A stretch of DNA of 43,617 bases from Gloeothece verrucosa PCC 7822 (GTDB lineage: Bacteria > Cyanobacteriota > Cyanobacteriia > Cyanobacteriales > Microcystaceae): contig NC_014504.1 of assembly GCF_000147335.1 (NCBI RefSeq), positions 1-43,617 on the forward strand, in the 5' to 3' direction. Shown piece by piece: positions 16,801-25,270 of the stretch (within the stretch, counting starts at the first letter, position 1; each line of letters opens with the position of its first letter). The position numbers and the translations under genes were made by a program. The notes under the pieces are model-generated. The model had not been told where the DNA came from. It did no database searches and worked only from the letters and a program-made list of their open reading frames with translations.

Positions 16801-17052
16801 ACCTAGAGGGTAGGGAATTGAATGGTCGTTCCTGCTAGTGGTTTGACCTTTCTCGCCCTACATCGAGAATTAAGTTGTCAAGGTTCGGTTAGTTGTTCCG
16901 TTTTACCTTGCCTCTCGTCCCCCTTGGATTTGGAGCCTCAGACGGCTGAAACTTTTGTTTTCCAAGGTTTAGAGAGAACGAATCGCACTGGCGACTCCCC
17001 CAGCTTGGTTGAATAGGGCGATGATGCGGCAGGACGAAGTTGAAGTAGACAC
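13808..17052 (-). CDS. parA: ParA partition ATPase, split by a group II intron
   Basis: The gene is in two exons: 16989-17052 (GTG start, 64 bases) and 13808-14514 (707 bases). Joined, they give 256 residues with FNQAGGVAKTTLTQNLGYHL, the deviant Walker A motif, complete across the junction. The intron falls after the first base of the Lys codon in GGVAKTT. The second exon holds the DIDMDPQ-type A' region (LLIDMDPQAS) and Walker B (YDFILIDCPPSLG). ParA binds DNA nonspecifically and, with ParB, moves plasmid copies. Without splicing the protein would lack its ATP-binding loop, so partition should depend on intron removal. The in-frame TAG upstream (near 17067) limits the start to the GTG at 17052 or a later codon. 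Confidence 0.88.
14515..14589 (-). ncRNA. Group II intron domains V and VI
   Basis: Domain V (14556-14589, minus strand) reads GAGCCGTGTG, a GAAA-type loop region, then CATGCACGGTTC, matching the classic catalytic hairpin with its GAGCCGU...ACGGUUC stem. Domain VI follows as a stem AAGCCGAGTC/GACTTTTTGGCTT with the bulged branch A at 14522. This is the catalytic core that identifies the intron. Confidence 0.9.
14623..16329 (-). CDS. ltrA: Group II intron reverse transcriptase/maturase with HNH domain
   Basis: A 568-residue intron-encoded protein. The N-terminal RT-0 region is followed by the polymerase blocks: GIDGVKSL (about 74-81), RRVYIPKPNKKELRPLGIP, SYGFRPSRSAHDA, GTPQGGVISPLLANI (227-241) and the catalytic YADD (273-276). 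The maturase X domain follows (about 390-470), and the protein ends with an HNH endonuclease domain, CSKCQLYFSLED...EIHHIDENRNNN...HGHCHDNIHR. It would bind the intron RNA, aid splicing and drive retrohoming by target-primed reverse transcription. It lies in domain IV on the same strand as the host gene. Full-length, with all catalytic motifs. Confidence 0.95.
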   Translation of the reverse strand: MDSANKLKYEWETIPWRKLEVQVFKLQKRIYRAGQSGNVVLVRKLQRLLMKSLAAKLLAVRRVTQDNRGKRTAGIDGVKSLTPKQRLVLAENLNLSDKSTPIRRVYIPKPNKKELRPLGIPTMTERAKQALVKLALEPEWEARFEPHSYGFRPSRSAHDAIAYIKIDIQRLDKYVLDADISKCFDKINHSALLTKLNTFPKMRRQIKAWLKAGIMDGNKLFPSEEGTPQGGVISPLLANIALHGLEEYLTSHVPKTAYINKKVTNWKLTVVRYADDFLILHRDLNELLRIKALAEKWLSNMGLELNPNKTQIVHTFNSHEGKQAGFNFLGFHIRHYPAGIRDRRYKSGGCNQGGHRWTQIVPYVVLIKPSAEAIKQHKRKLSQVIDGLKTAPQSRLIRELNPIIRGWANYYSSVNSKETFSDIDHWLWIKLRRWCLRRHPMKPDKWVYNKYWHVDERHKGKKWDFNDGELSLTEHRQTPINRHINVKGDRSPYDGDWIYWSTRLGKYPNIRSPITKLLKTQKGKCSKCQLYFSLEDILEIHHIDENRNNNRLTNLTVLHGHCHDNIHR

Positions 17053-17259
17053 AGGATCTCTAGTAGACACGCTCGTTGTCTATAAACATGGCAGTCTCTT
17101 ATTAAATTATTTTAATAAAATTCTTGTCGTTTTCAGGTTGCAAAGTGTTATCCTAATACTGAGATTTAAAAACCACGCCACTAGGTTTAAGCATACTCCA
17201 ATTGTAGAGACTATACTTCTAAATAAAAGCACCTATACCGCAAGGAAAGTTGCCTACCC
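17053..17259. promoter_or_regulatory. Divergent promoter region between parA and the STAND gene
   Basis: An AT-rich 207-base gap between divergent genes. It contains a perfect inverted repeat TTATTAAA-TTAT-TTTAATAA at 17099-17118, well placed to be an operator for parAB autoregulation. On the minus strand TTGCAA (17138-17143) followed after 17 bases by TTTTAT is a possible parA promoter. The stop codon just upstream of the parA GTG start excludes a longer parA. Confidence 0.45.
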
Positions 17260-18966
17260 ATGAGTGATAAGAATAGTCAGCTACTACCACTTACGGAAGG
17301 GAATCTCGCCCTTCAACATTTTACAGATCGGCATGAGTTGACGAAACTATTTGTCAAATACTTAAACGAAGAGCCGCCACTCAACAAATTTCTTTTTTTT
17401 TACGGAGACGGTGGCAATGGTAAATCACTGTTACTGAAATTCTTACAAGAAAAATGCTGTAAGTGTTTTGAAAAAGACGTATGGGAATCTTTAAAAAAAA
17501 AATCTAATGCCGAAATTTCTAATTTTATCCAACAAGCAACAGACTGGGAATCCGAAAATGTGCCAATAGTTAAACTAGATTTTGCTCAACAACCCATTGA
17601 TGAGGAAAGGCCACAAGATCCCTTTTACGGCTTGCTTACGCTGCACAGGCGCTTAGTCATAGCCGCTTCCCAGTTAAACTACAAACTTTATTTCCCTCTG
17701 TATGAATATGCTTGTGTCTGGTACTGGAAACAGAAAGGAAAGTTGACAGATGAGTTGATAAAAAACTTTTTCCCCACGCCAGAACTTTATTTGATTGGCG
17801 AGTTATTTGGACTTGTTGAAAATTTTATACCATCTCCTTTCAACAGCTTGCCAACACTTGCTGGTAACGTTTTAGACTTAGTTGCTAAATATCTGGGAAA
17901 AGACCTGACACTGGCTTTCAAAAGAAGAGGTCTCAAGAAAGAAAAATTTGAGGCTATCACTCAACTCGACCCTGATAAGGAATTAATCGATGTCCTCCCC
18001 CAATTGTGGGCAGAAGATTTGAATCGGACTATGTACCAACCTAACGCTCCAAAACGGACTGTACTTTTCTTTGATACCCATGAGGCTTTTTGGGGAGATT
18101 GGCGCAATCGCGGGAAAGCGCGGTTTTTCCAGCAAGATGAATGGCTACGATGCCTGTTAACTCATCTAGATTTATCAGCAGGAATTGTGGTGGCTGTGGC
18201 GGGAAGAGAACTCCCGACTTGGGTAGAGGCAGCCCGGTGGCCGATTCCTCAAGAAAAGTTAGATACTCAGCTTGTCTGGCACTTGAAAGTTGAGGATGCC
18301 CGGCAATATTTGCAAGGAGTTGGGATTGAAGAGGCGAATCTGCATGATCTGCTAATTGCCTATGCGAGTGTAGAGTCTGAACAGGTTCATCCCTTACTAA
18401 TTGGCCTATGTGCTGATGCCGTTTTGGCTGCCCGCGAAAAAGGAGAAACGCCGACCCTAGATACATTACCGAACTGCTCTCAGATAGAGCAGAAGTTCAA
18501 GGAACTGATAGAAAGGTTATTGTACTACGTAGACGATGAAATCAGAGATTCAGTTGAAGCCCTCAGTGCTTGTCGCGCATTTAACAAGGAACTTTATATG
18601 GCTTTAGGTCAATCTCTTAATTTTAGTACAAGCAACGCCTCTTTTGGTTGTTTGACTCGTTTTTCTTTCGTGTGGAAAGCAGAGCAGCGTGGGCAAAATT
18701 GGTACCGTATCCATCCTCTAATACGCCGTCTTAATCTGAAGTCTTCTCAAGAAATCACCAAATATGCTCATTCTTTTTTGGAGCAATACTATCGAAAACA
18801 GGGCAATATCCCTGAAGCTATTTATCATGCCTTCTGCCAAAATTGGGAGCGGGGGGTCAAAGAATGGTTAACCGTTTTTAATCGAGCAAAACAAGGGAGA
18901 AATTTGGAAAAATGCAGAATACTACTGGAAATCAGGAAAGAACTGGATTTTTACTCGGTCAAGTAG
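17260..18966 (+). CDS. STAND-type P-loop NTPase, N-terminal part of a frameshifted gene
   Basis: A 568-residue protein with Walker A FYGDGGNGKS (residues 48-56, Lys55), a probable Walker B VLFFDTHEAFWGD (Asp272) and a winged-helix-like region with WYRIHPLIRRL near 480-490. The order NTPase, then helical repeats (HSFLEQYYRKQGNIPEAIYHAF) is typical of STAND ATPases, which act as signal-triggered switches. Translation ends at 18966, but the next frame carries on with a TPR motif (see 18912-19619). The shift occurs around the run of five T at 18946-18950: one added T would join the frames. Its start is ATG 17260, divergent from parA. Confidence 0.85.
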   Translation: MSDKNSQLLPLTEGNLALQHFTDRHELTKLFVKYLNEEPPLNKFLFFYGDGGNGKSLLLKFLQEKCCKCFEKDVWESLKKKSNAEISNFIQQATDWESENVPIVKLDFAQQPIDEERPQDPFYGLLTLHRRLVIAASQLNYKLYFPLYEYACVWYWKQKGKLTDELIKNFFPTPELYLIGELFGLVENFIPSPFNSLPTLAGNVLDLVAKYLGKDLTLAFKRRGLKKEKFEAITQLDPDKELIDVLPQLWAEDLNRTMYQPNAPKRTVLFFDTHEAFWGDWRNRGKARFFQQDEWLRCLLTHLDLSAGIVVAVAGRELPTWVEAARWPIPQEKLDTQLVWHLKVEDARQYLQGVGIEEANLHDLLIAYASVESEQVHPLLIGLCADAVLAAREKGETPTLDTLPNCSQIEQKFKELIERLLYYVDDEIRDSVEALSACRAFNKELYMALGQSLNFSTSNASFGCLTRFSFVWKAEQRGQNWYRIHPLIRRLNLKSSQEITKYAHSFLEQYYRKQGNIPEAIYHAFCQNWERGVKEWLTVFNRAKQGRNLEKCRILLEIRKELDFYSVK

Positions 18967-19619
18967 CTCAAGCGGTAGGGGATTACTGGATGCTTTTGGA
19001 ACGCTATGAAGAAGCTAGAGAAGAGTATCAGGAAGCGATCACCTATTACAACCAAGTTCAGCCCTACTCCTCGGAATTTGTGCCAGCCCAGAAAAATAAG
19101 ACTTTCCTTAACCAAAAGATCGAGAGAATGTCTTCAGAAACAGGGCTGATAGAAAAACCGCCTAGCCAGATTATCACCAATTTAAGACAATGGCTACAGC
19201 AGAACTTTACAGAAGCAGCAAAAGCTGGTTGGCTAACCCTCGAATCAGTTTTAAGCGATCGCCAACTAGCTCTGGCTTACAGTTTCAGGAAAGAGGGCTT
19301 GTTGCAAGAACGGGTTAAGAAAATTAACTTAACCCCTGACGGGAAAGTCATTGCGCTTCTGGTAGTAGTTGCCCCTCAAGAAGCGCAGAAAGTTTTAATC
19401 CGGGTGCAAGTTCATGCGACAGGAGAAGAACCTTACCTGCCCCCCTCTCTCATTCTCAGACTGCTATCGGATTCAGGCGAAATCCTCCAAGAAGTTCAAT
19501 CCCGGAGTCAAGATAGTTATATAAAGCTTAAAAGTTTTAAGCTGATCGGGGAAGTATATTTTACTATAGAGATATACTTAGATCAAATCCAAATTACAGA
19601 AAAATTTGGGCTTGAATAG
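18912..19619 (+). CDS. TPR-DUF1822 protein, C-terminal part of the frameshifted STAND gene
   Basis: Open from 18912 (possible ATG, with GGGAG 12 bases upstream), 235 residues. The start region reads GDYWMLLERYEEAREEYQEAITYYNQVQ, a TPR-like unit continuing that of the preceding ORF. From about residue 85 the sequence matches my memory of DUF1822: WLQQNFTEAAKAGWLTLESV, LAYSFR, LLVVVAPQEAQKVLIRVQVH and EILQEVQSRSQDSYIKLKSF. DUF1822 proteins commonly precede CHAT-WD40 genes in cyanobacteria, and the next gene is one. So the original product was probably a STAND-TPR-DUF1822 fusion of about 785 residues. The 55-base overlap could instead mean coupled translation of two subunits. Confidence 0.75.
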   Translation: MQNTTGNQERTGFLLGQVAQAVGDYWMLLERYEEAREEYQEAITYYNQVQPYSSEFVPAQKNKTFLNQKIERMSSETGLIEKPPSQIITNLRQWLQQNFTEAAKAGWLTLESVLSDRQLALAYSFRKEGLLQERVKKINLTPDGKVIALLVVVAPQEAQKVLIRVQVHATGEEPYLPPSLILRLLSDSGEILQEVQSRSQDSYIKLKSFKLIGEVYFTIEIYLDQIQITEKFGLE

Positions 19620-19653
19620 GGCAAACTATTTAGAAGAAACGGAGTGATTGATC

Positions 19654-22600
19654 ATGAGCAAAGTCGTGGTAATCAGTCTAGGAAAGCGGGATTTAGGAGC
19701 GGGATTTTCTTCAGTTACAGCCCAAATATGGTCTGATGACAATTCCAAACCGGAAAAATTTACGGGAAAACTGAGTGCAGATAGAGATATGGCCTTCCTT
19801 TTCCGGCAGTGGCAGCAACTCTACGAAGCCTGCTACAAGCGGCTGAGGCTGCGCGGAAGTTCCGCCATTGAGATAGAAGAAGAAGAGGCGACTGGGTTTT
19901 CCGAAGCGGAGTTTAATGATTTATCTGGGCAGCTACAGAAGCAAATCAATGCCTGGCTGGAAAGCAACGAATTTCGCCGCATTGACCAACAACTACGCTC
20001 TCATTTAGATCCTGCCAAGGAAGTGCAGGTGATCGTGGAAACTGATGACGATCTAGCCCAACGTCTACCGTGGCAACTGTGGGACTTTTTCCGTGACTTC
20101 CGCCAAGCCGAATTTGCCCTCAGCCCTCTTGACTACATCCGTCCCGACAAATCTCCCCCTACTATTCCCCGAACCCACATCAGAATCCTAGCTATTTTAG
20201 GAGATGGATCAGGAATTGACATTCAAGCAGACCGAAAGCTTTTAGAAAACCTTCCCGATGCGGAAACAATTTTTTTAGTAGAACCTGATCGCCAGGAATT
20301 AGACCGATGGCTGTGGGACGATCAGGGGTGGGATATTCTCTTTTTTGCTGGCCACAGCCAAACGGAAGGGGACAAGGGACGCATCTACATTAACCCAACC
20401 GAAAGCCTAACCATCTCCCAGTTGACTAACGCCCTCAGCAAAGCCATTGAACTGGGATTACATTTGGCTATTTTCAATTCTTGCGATGGCATAGGACTGG
20501 CCCGGGAACTAGCGGATCTCTACATTCCCCAGATGGTGATCATGCGAGAACCAGTGCCTGACAGAGTAGCTGAGGAATTTTTAAAGCACTTTCTGACGGC
20601 TTTTTCTTCTGGCAAGTCCCTATACACTTCAGTCCGCGAAGCGCGGGAAAGGCTACAAGGACTGGAAGGGGACTTTCCCTGTGCCAGTTGGCTGCCAGTC
20701 ATTTGCCAAAATCCAGCAGAAACTCCCAAAACTTGGCAAGAACTTCTGGAAACACAGCAAGCTCAACAGTCCATGCCCACTCGACCCTACCAAGGGCTGT
20801 TTGCTTTCCAAGAAGAAGACGCGCAGCTATTCTTTGGGCGCGAGACCTTCACTGAACAATTGGTAGCAGCAGTACAAGACAAGCCTCTAGTCGGCGTAAT
20901 TGGGGCATCTGGCAGTGGAAAATCCTCCGTTGTCTTCGCGGGACTGATTCCCCGTTTGCGGGAAGCGGGAAACTGGCAAATCATTGACATCCGCACGGGA
21001 GACCGCCCCTTCCACAATTTAGCTACCGCCCTCGTCCCCCTTTTGGACCCCAACATCGGCCGGACTGAGCGGCTTCTCAGGATAAAACAACTGGCTGCTG
21101 AGATGCGTAAAGAACAGGGGTTGTTGCGTGAATTAATAGCAGAAATCCTCTCTGAAACACCCGATACCCGCCTCCTCTTAACCATCGATCAATTTGAGGA
21201 ATTGTACACCCTATGCCGGGACGCAGAAGAACGCCAGTGCTTCCTAGACCGGTTGCTAGATACCGTTAAAGAGGCACCTAGATTCACCCTAGTTCTTACC
21301 CTGCGGGCAGACTTTTACGGACAAGTCCTTTCCTCTCGTCCCTTTGCCGACGCACTTCAAAATGCAGACATCAAACTCGGTCCAATGACCCGCCAGGAAC
21401 TCGAAGATGCGATTGTCAAACCCGCCGAGCTATTTGATGTACAGATGGAACCTGGTCTGACGAGGCGAATTCTCGATGAAGTCGAAGAAGAACCCGGCAG
21501 CCTGCCCTTACTGGAATTTGCCCTCACCCAACTTTGGGAAAAACGCAGTGAAGGTTTGCTCACCCACGCGGCCTACAGCGAAATTGGTGGGATTAAGGTA
21601 GCACTAGCCCGCTATGCCGATGAAGTTTTTGAACAACTAACCCCTGAAGAACAGCAGCAAGCCCAATCAATTTTTATCCAACTCGTGCGTCCAGGGGAAG
21701 GGACAGAAGACACCCGCCGCGTCGCAACTCGCGCTGATATTGGCGAAAGCAACTGGGGTCTAGTCAAACGACTAGCAGATGCCCGCCTAGTGGTCACCGG
21801 GCGTCAAGAAAAAACCGTGGTCGACCAGAATCAAGCCACGGCAGAGGTAGTAACCAAGATAGAAGCGGAAGAAACGGTAGAGGTCGTTCACGAAGCACTG
21901 ATTCGTGAGTGGGAGTGCCTCCGCAATTGGATGAATGCTAACCGCGATTTTCGCGTCTGGCAAGACCGGCTCAAGGAAGAAAGGCGACAGTGGGAAAACA
22001 CTGGGCGAGATGAAGGAGCTTTGCTGCGAGGGGTTCCGTTGGCCACGGCGGAAGATTGGCTGCATAAGCGCCAGTCGGATTTGAGTCCAGATGAGCGGGA
22101 GTACATCCAGAAAAGTATCGACCTGCGAGAGCAATTGAAGACCGAACAAGAGCGCTCTCAAGCTGAACGACTCCGCCTCCAACGACGAGCTATTTCTTGG
22201 CTGGCAGGGGGATTAGCTGTTTCTGTTGTGCTAGGGGGGGTAGCCGTGCTGCAAGGGTTGAGGGCGGAATTTCAAAAGAAACAGGCACAAAACAGTGAAG
22301 TTAAAGCACTCAATGCTTCTTCACAAGAACTTTTGTCTTCTGATCAGAAATTTGATGCCCTGCTGGAAAGCTTAAGAGGTGTGACCCGCCTGACACAAGG
22401 AGCGAAGGCAAACGACCAGACTCAGACCCAGTTAGCCACCCTACTCCAGGAGGCAGTCAACTCGACGCGAGAGCGCAATCGCTTAGAAGGGCATGAAGGC
22501 CCGATTTACAATGTAAGTTTCAGTCCAGACGGAGAAATGTTAGCCTCAGCCAGTGGCGATGGAACTGTCAAACTCTGGCACCATGACGGAACTTTAGTAA

Positions 22601-25197
22601 CAACCCTAAAGGGACATGAAGGAACAGTCCGCGACGTGAACTTCAGCCCCGATGGACAAAAAATTGTCACAACTGGTGATGATGGGACAGTTCGCCTTTG
22701 GGATTTATCAGGCAAGCAATTGAATCAATGGAGTGGGGAAGAATACACAGGTATAGGTATTCGTTTAGGAGACAAACCAGATACCGAAGGGAAAAATACA
22801 TTTACCTTAATTATTTTGGAAGTATCAAAAAATAAACCAGCCCAGAAAGCAGGACTTCAAAAAGACGATCTTATTTTGTCCATCAATGGCCAGAAAACCA
22901 CTGGTTTAGAAAGTGTAGAGCGTGCAGCAGAAATTATTAAGAGTGAATTGCAGGGTAAGCCGGGTAGAGAGGTTACACTGCGAATTTATCGTCCAGATAC
23001 TGGTGAGCAAGATATCAAAATAAAAACAGAAACTATAAAATCCCGACTATACAAGGCAATTTTCAGCCCCGATGGGAAAACCCTAGCGACAACTGATGGA
23101 AATAGTGTGAAACTTTGGGATCTTGACGGCAATTTGCTCAAAACTTTAGAAAAAAATGTTCTGCCGATAAAGGATATAAGTTTCAGCCCCGATGGGAAAT
23201 TGATTGCCTCAGCTAGTGGCGATGGTTTCAAGCTTTGGAAACCCGATGGAACTCTCGTCAAAAGTATCAAAAATGCGGACTTAACATCTATAAGTTTCAG
23301 CCCCGATGGGTCTGGCATAGTTATAGGAGATGCTCAAGGATATGTCAAACTCTGGTCAAGGGATGGAGAATGGCTCCGAACCATAACAAAGGAAAATTTC
23401 ACTGTTCGGGATGTAGCTTTCAGTCCAGATAGTAGTAAAATAGTTGCAACTTTTAATAACGGACTTACAGGACTCTGGTCAACGGATGGAAATTTAATTG
23501 ATGTTTTACAAGGACATCAAAATATAGCCTCAAGTGTCAGTTTTAGCCCTGATGGAAAGACGATTGCTACAGCTAGTTTCGACAGAACAGTAAGACTGTG
23601 GAATGCTGAGAATATTTCAGTTACTTCCTTGGAAGGTCATTCCAGTGGGGCATACGGTGTCAACTTTAGCCCCGATGGGAAAACTATCGTTTCAGTAGGT
23701 GGAGACTCTCAAATCCAACTCTGGAGTTCCAATGAAACCTTACTAAAGGAATCTTGGGATGGGAAAGAAACCGAATGGGGTGTAACCTTTAGTCCGGACG
23801 GCCAATTAATTGCCACGTTTGGTAGGGGGAAAGTCATCAAGCTTTGGAAAAATGATGGTACATTATACGCTACTTTAAAAGGACACCGAGAATTTGTCAA
23901 TAGAGTAAGTTTTAGCCCAAACGGCGAAATGATCGTTTCTGGAAGTGATGACAAAACTGTCAGACTTTGGAAGCGTGACGGCTCTTTGATCAAAATATTA
24001 GAAGATAATTCTCAAGATGAAAAGAGTGATTTTACCAAAAGTGTCAGTTTTAGTCCGGATGGGAAGATAATTGCAACAGCGAGTGGCGAAATAGTCAAAC
24101 TCTGGAATCAAGATGGAATTTTATTGAAAACCCTACAAGATCACAGAAATACAGTTTTTAGCGTTAGTTTTAGTCCCGATGGGAAAAAGATCGCCACAGC
24201 TAGTTTTGACAAGACGGTAAATATCTACAATTTTGAAGGAACGCTGATTGCAACTCTTCAAGGACATCAAGCAGAAGTTTATGATGTCAAGTTCAATCCA
24301 GACGGGAAACGAATTGCTACAGCCAGCGCAGATGATACCGTCAGGATCTGGAATTTAGATGGCAAATTACTTACCACTCTTAAAGGACATAATAATGATG
24401 TCTATAATTTAAGCTTCAGTCCAGATGGCAAAACCCTAGCATCTGCTGGCGGAGATGGAAAAATAATTCTCTGGGATTTAGATTTGGATCTAGAAAAAAT
24501 TCGAGTGAAAGCTTGTCACCTAGTACGAGACTACCTGAAGAATAATCCCAAAGTTGAAAAAGGAGATCGCAGCCTTTGCGATGGAGTTGAAAGGGATTGG
24601 AGAGCAGAAGGTGAAGAACTAGCGCAAGCAGGCGATATTGACGGCGCTATAGAGATGTTCCAAAAGGCAAAACAGTCTGACTCAACCTTAAAAATTAATC
24701 CAGAGAAGAAAGCCAAAGAGTTAGCGGCTTTAGCTCTGGTTGAGAAGGGAGAAAGGCTTGTCATCCAAGGTAAAGTTAATGAAGCTATTGATGCCTATAA
24801 AGAGGCACAAAACACCTACCAAGAACTACAAATATCCGCTGATTCTTGGAATGTACTTTGTTGGCGTGGTAGCAAGTATGGATATGCTGCACAAGTGATG
24901 TATGCCTGTGAAAATACATTAGAAAAAGCTAATTCTGAATTGAAAAATTATTATCGAGATAGTCGCGGTTTTGCCAGACTCTTGATAGGAGACAAAGCAG
25001 GTGCAGTAGAAGATTTTCAGGCATTCGTTGCCTGGTGGGATGATATCAAGAGTCAGTGGACTGATGAACAAGATAAAAAAAGAAAGCAAAGAATGAGCCA
25101 GCGACGACAACGTTGGGTTAAAGAAATCAAAGCAGGCAAAAACTTTTCTCCTGAAGAAATTAAGAAAGAGATGGAACTATTGTGGAGAGAGGAATAA
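19654..25197 (+). CDS. CHAT protease-STAND NTPase-WD40 protein with inserted PDZ and TPR-like tail
   Basis: An 1847-residue multidomain protein. Start: ATG 19654 with GGAG nine bases upstream, rather than the TTG six bases earlier. Order: CHAT caspase-like protease (about 1-360) with a probable His234/Cys277 dyad (FFAGHS, FNSCDG); novel-STAND NTPase (about 375-790) with Walker A GASGSGKSS (Lys423) and Walker B LLTIDQFEEL (Asp512); one membrane helix (about 845-868, AISWLAGGLAVSVVLGGVAV); WD40 repeats from about 945 to 1609, 14 FSPDG-type units, enough for two seven-bladed propellers; a CtpA-like PDZ domain (about 1030-1126, TGIGIRL and PAQKAGLQKDDLILSINGQ) between units 2 and 3; TPR-like helices to the end. 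The likely role is ligand sensing by WD40/PDZ/TPR, NTPase switching and proteolysis by CHAT at the membrane. Confidence 0.9.
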   Translation: MSKVVVISLGKRDLGAGFSSVTAQIWSDDNSKPEKFTGKLSADRDMAFLFRQWQQLYEACYKRLRLRGSSAIEIEEEEATGFSEAEFNDLSGQLQKQINAWLESNEFRRIDQQLRSHLDPAKEVQVIVETDDDLAQRLPWQLWDFFRDFRQAEFALSPLDYIRPDKSPPTIPRTHIRILAILGDGSGIDIQADRKLLENLPDAETIFLVEPDRQELDRWLWDDQGWDILFFAGHSQTEGDKGRIYINPTESLTISQLTNALSKAIELGLHLAIFNSCDGIGLARELADLYIPQMVIMREPVPDRVAEEFLKHFLTAFSSGKSLYTSVREARERLQGLEGDFPCASWLPVICQNPAETPKTWQELLETQQAQQSMPTRPYQGLFAFQEEDAQLFFGRETFTEQLVAAVQDKPLVGVIGASGSGKSSVVFAGLIPRLREAGNWQIIDIRTGDRPFHNLATALVPLLDPNIGRTERLLRIKQLAAEMRKEQGLLRELIAEILSETPDTRLLLTIDQFEELYTLCRDAEERQCFLDRLLDTVKEAPRFTLVLTLRADFYGQVLSSRPFADALQNADIKLGPMTRQELEDAIVKPAELFDVQMEPGLTRRILDEVEEEPGSLPLLEFALTQLWEKRSEGLLTHAAYSEIGGIKVALARYADEVFEQLTPEEQQQAQSIFIQLVRPGEGTEDTRRVATRADIGESNWGLVKRLADARLVVTGRQEKTVVDQNQATAEVVTKIEAEETVEVVHEALIREWECLRNWMNANRDFRVWQDRLKEERRQWENTGRDEGALLRGVPLATAEDWLHKRQSDLSPDEREYIQKSIDLREQLKTEQERSQAERLRLQRRAISWLAGGLAVSVVLGGVAVLQGLRAEFQKKQAQNSEVKALNASSQELLSSDQKFDALLESLRGVTRLTQGAKANDQTQTQLATLLQEAVNSTRERNRLEGHEGPIYNVSFSPDGEMLASASGDGTVKLWHHDGTLVTTLKGHEGTVRDVNFSPDGQKIVTTGDDGTVRLWDLSGKQLNQWSGEEYTGIGIRLGDKPDTEGKNTFTLIILEVSKNKPAQKAGLQKDDLILSINGQKTTGLESVERAAEIIKSELQGKPGREVTLRIYRPDTGEQDIKIKTETIKSRLYKAIFSPDGKTLATTDGNSVKLWDLDGNLLKTLEKNVLPIKDISFSPDGKLIASASGDGFKLWKPDGTLVKSIKNADLTSISFSPDGSGIVIGDAQGYVKLWSRDGEWLRTITKENFTVRDVAFSPDSSKIVATFNNGLTGLWSTDGNLIDVLQGHQNIASSVSFSPDGKTIATASFDRTVRLWNAENISVTSLEGHSSGAYGVNFSPDGKTIVSVGGDSQIQLWSSNETLLKESWDGKETEWGVTFSPDGQLIATFGRGKVIKLWKNDGTLYATLKGHREFVNRVSFSPNGEMIVSGSDDKTVRLWKRDGSLIKILEDNSQDEKSDFTKSVSFSPDGKIIATASGEIVKLWNQDGILLKTLQDHRNTVFSVSFSPDGKKIATASFDKTVNIYNFEGTLIATLQGHQAEVYDVKFNPDGKRIATASADDTVRIWNLDGKLLTTLKGHNNDVYNLSFSPDGKTLASAGGDGKIILWDLDLDLEKIRVKACHLVRDYLKNNPKVEKGDRSLCDGVERDWRAEGEELAQAGDIDGAIEMFQKAKQSDSTLKINPEKKAKELAALALVEKGERLVIQGKVNEAIDAYKEAQNTYQELQISADSWNVLCWRGSKYGYAAQVMYACENTLEKANSELKNYYRDSRGFARLLIGDKAGAVEDFQAFVAWWDDIKSQWTDEQDKKRKQRMSQRRQRWVKEIKAGKNFSPEEIKKEMELLWREE

Positions 25198-25270
25198 GTG
25201 TAGTGGCTTGCCAACAAAAATGCTTCGGCTCACATTAACTGTAAACAAAAAAAGTCCAATGAGCAATCAA

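Larger units (their letters stand above)
14515..16988 (-). mobile_element. Group II intron (2474 nt) with reverse transcriptase
   Basis: Read on the minus strand, the intron starts GTGCGATTCG at 16988 and ends GGCTTAGGTTAAC at 14515. Boundaries were set by the restored parA frame, the GTGYG 5' consensus, and a branch-point A (14522) eight bases from the 3' end. Domain V is at 14556-14589 and the reverse transcriptase lies in domain IV. The roughly 660 bases from 16330 to 16988 are the structured domains I-III and hold no gene. Everything needed for self-splicing and retrohoming appears present. Confidence 0.92.

Noticed and set aside
16822..17263. Plus-strand ORFs around the intron 5' end
   Set aside because: They run over intron domain I and the parA first exon on the other strand, have no ribosome sites, and their products resemble nothing. 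They are shadows.
18930..18960. Programmed -1 frameshift at the T-run
   Set aside because: A single-codon slip on TTT is possible, but I see no strong stimulating hairpin right after it, so a plain mutation or sequencing error is likelier. Kept only as a test in the finding.
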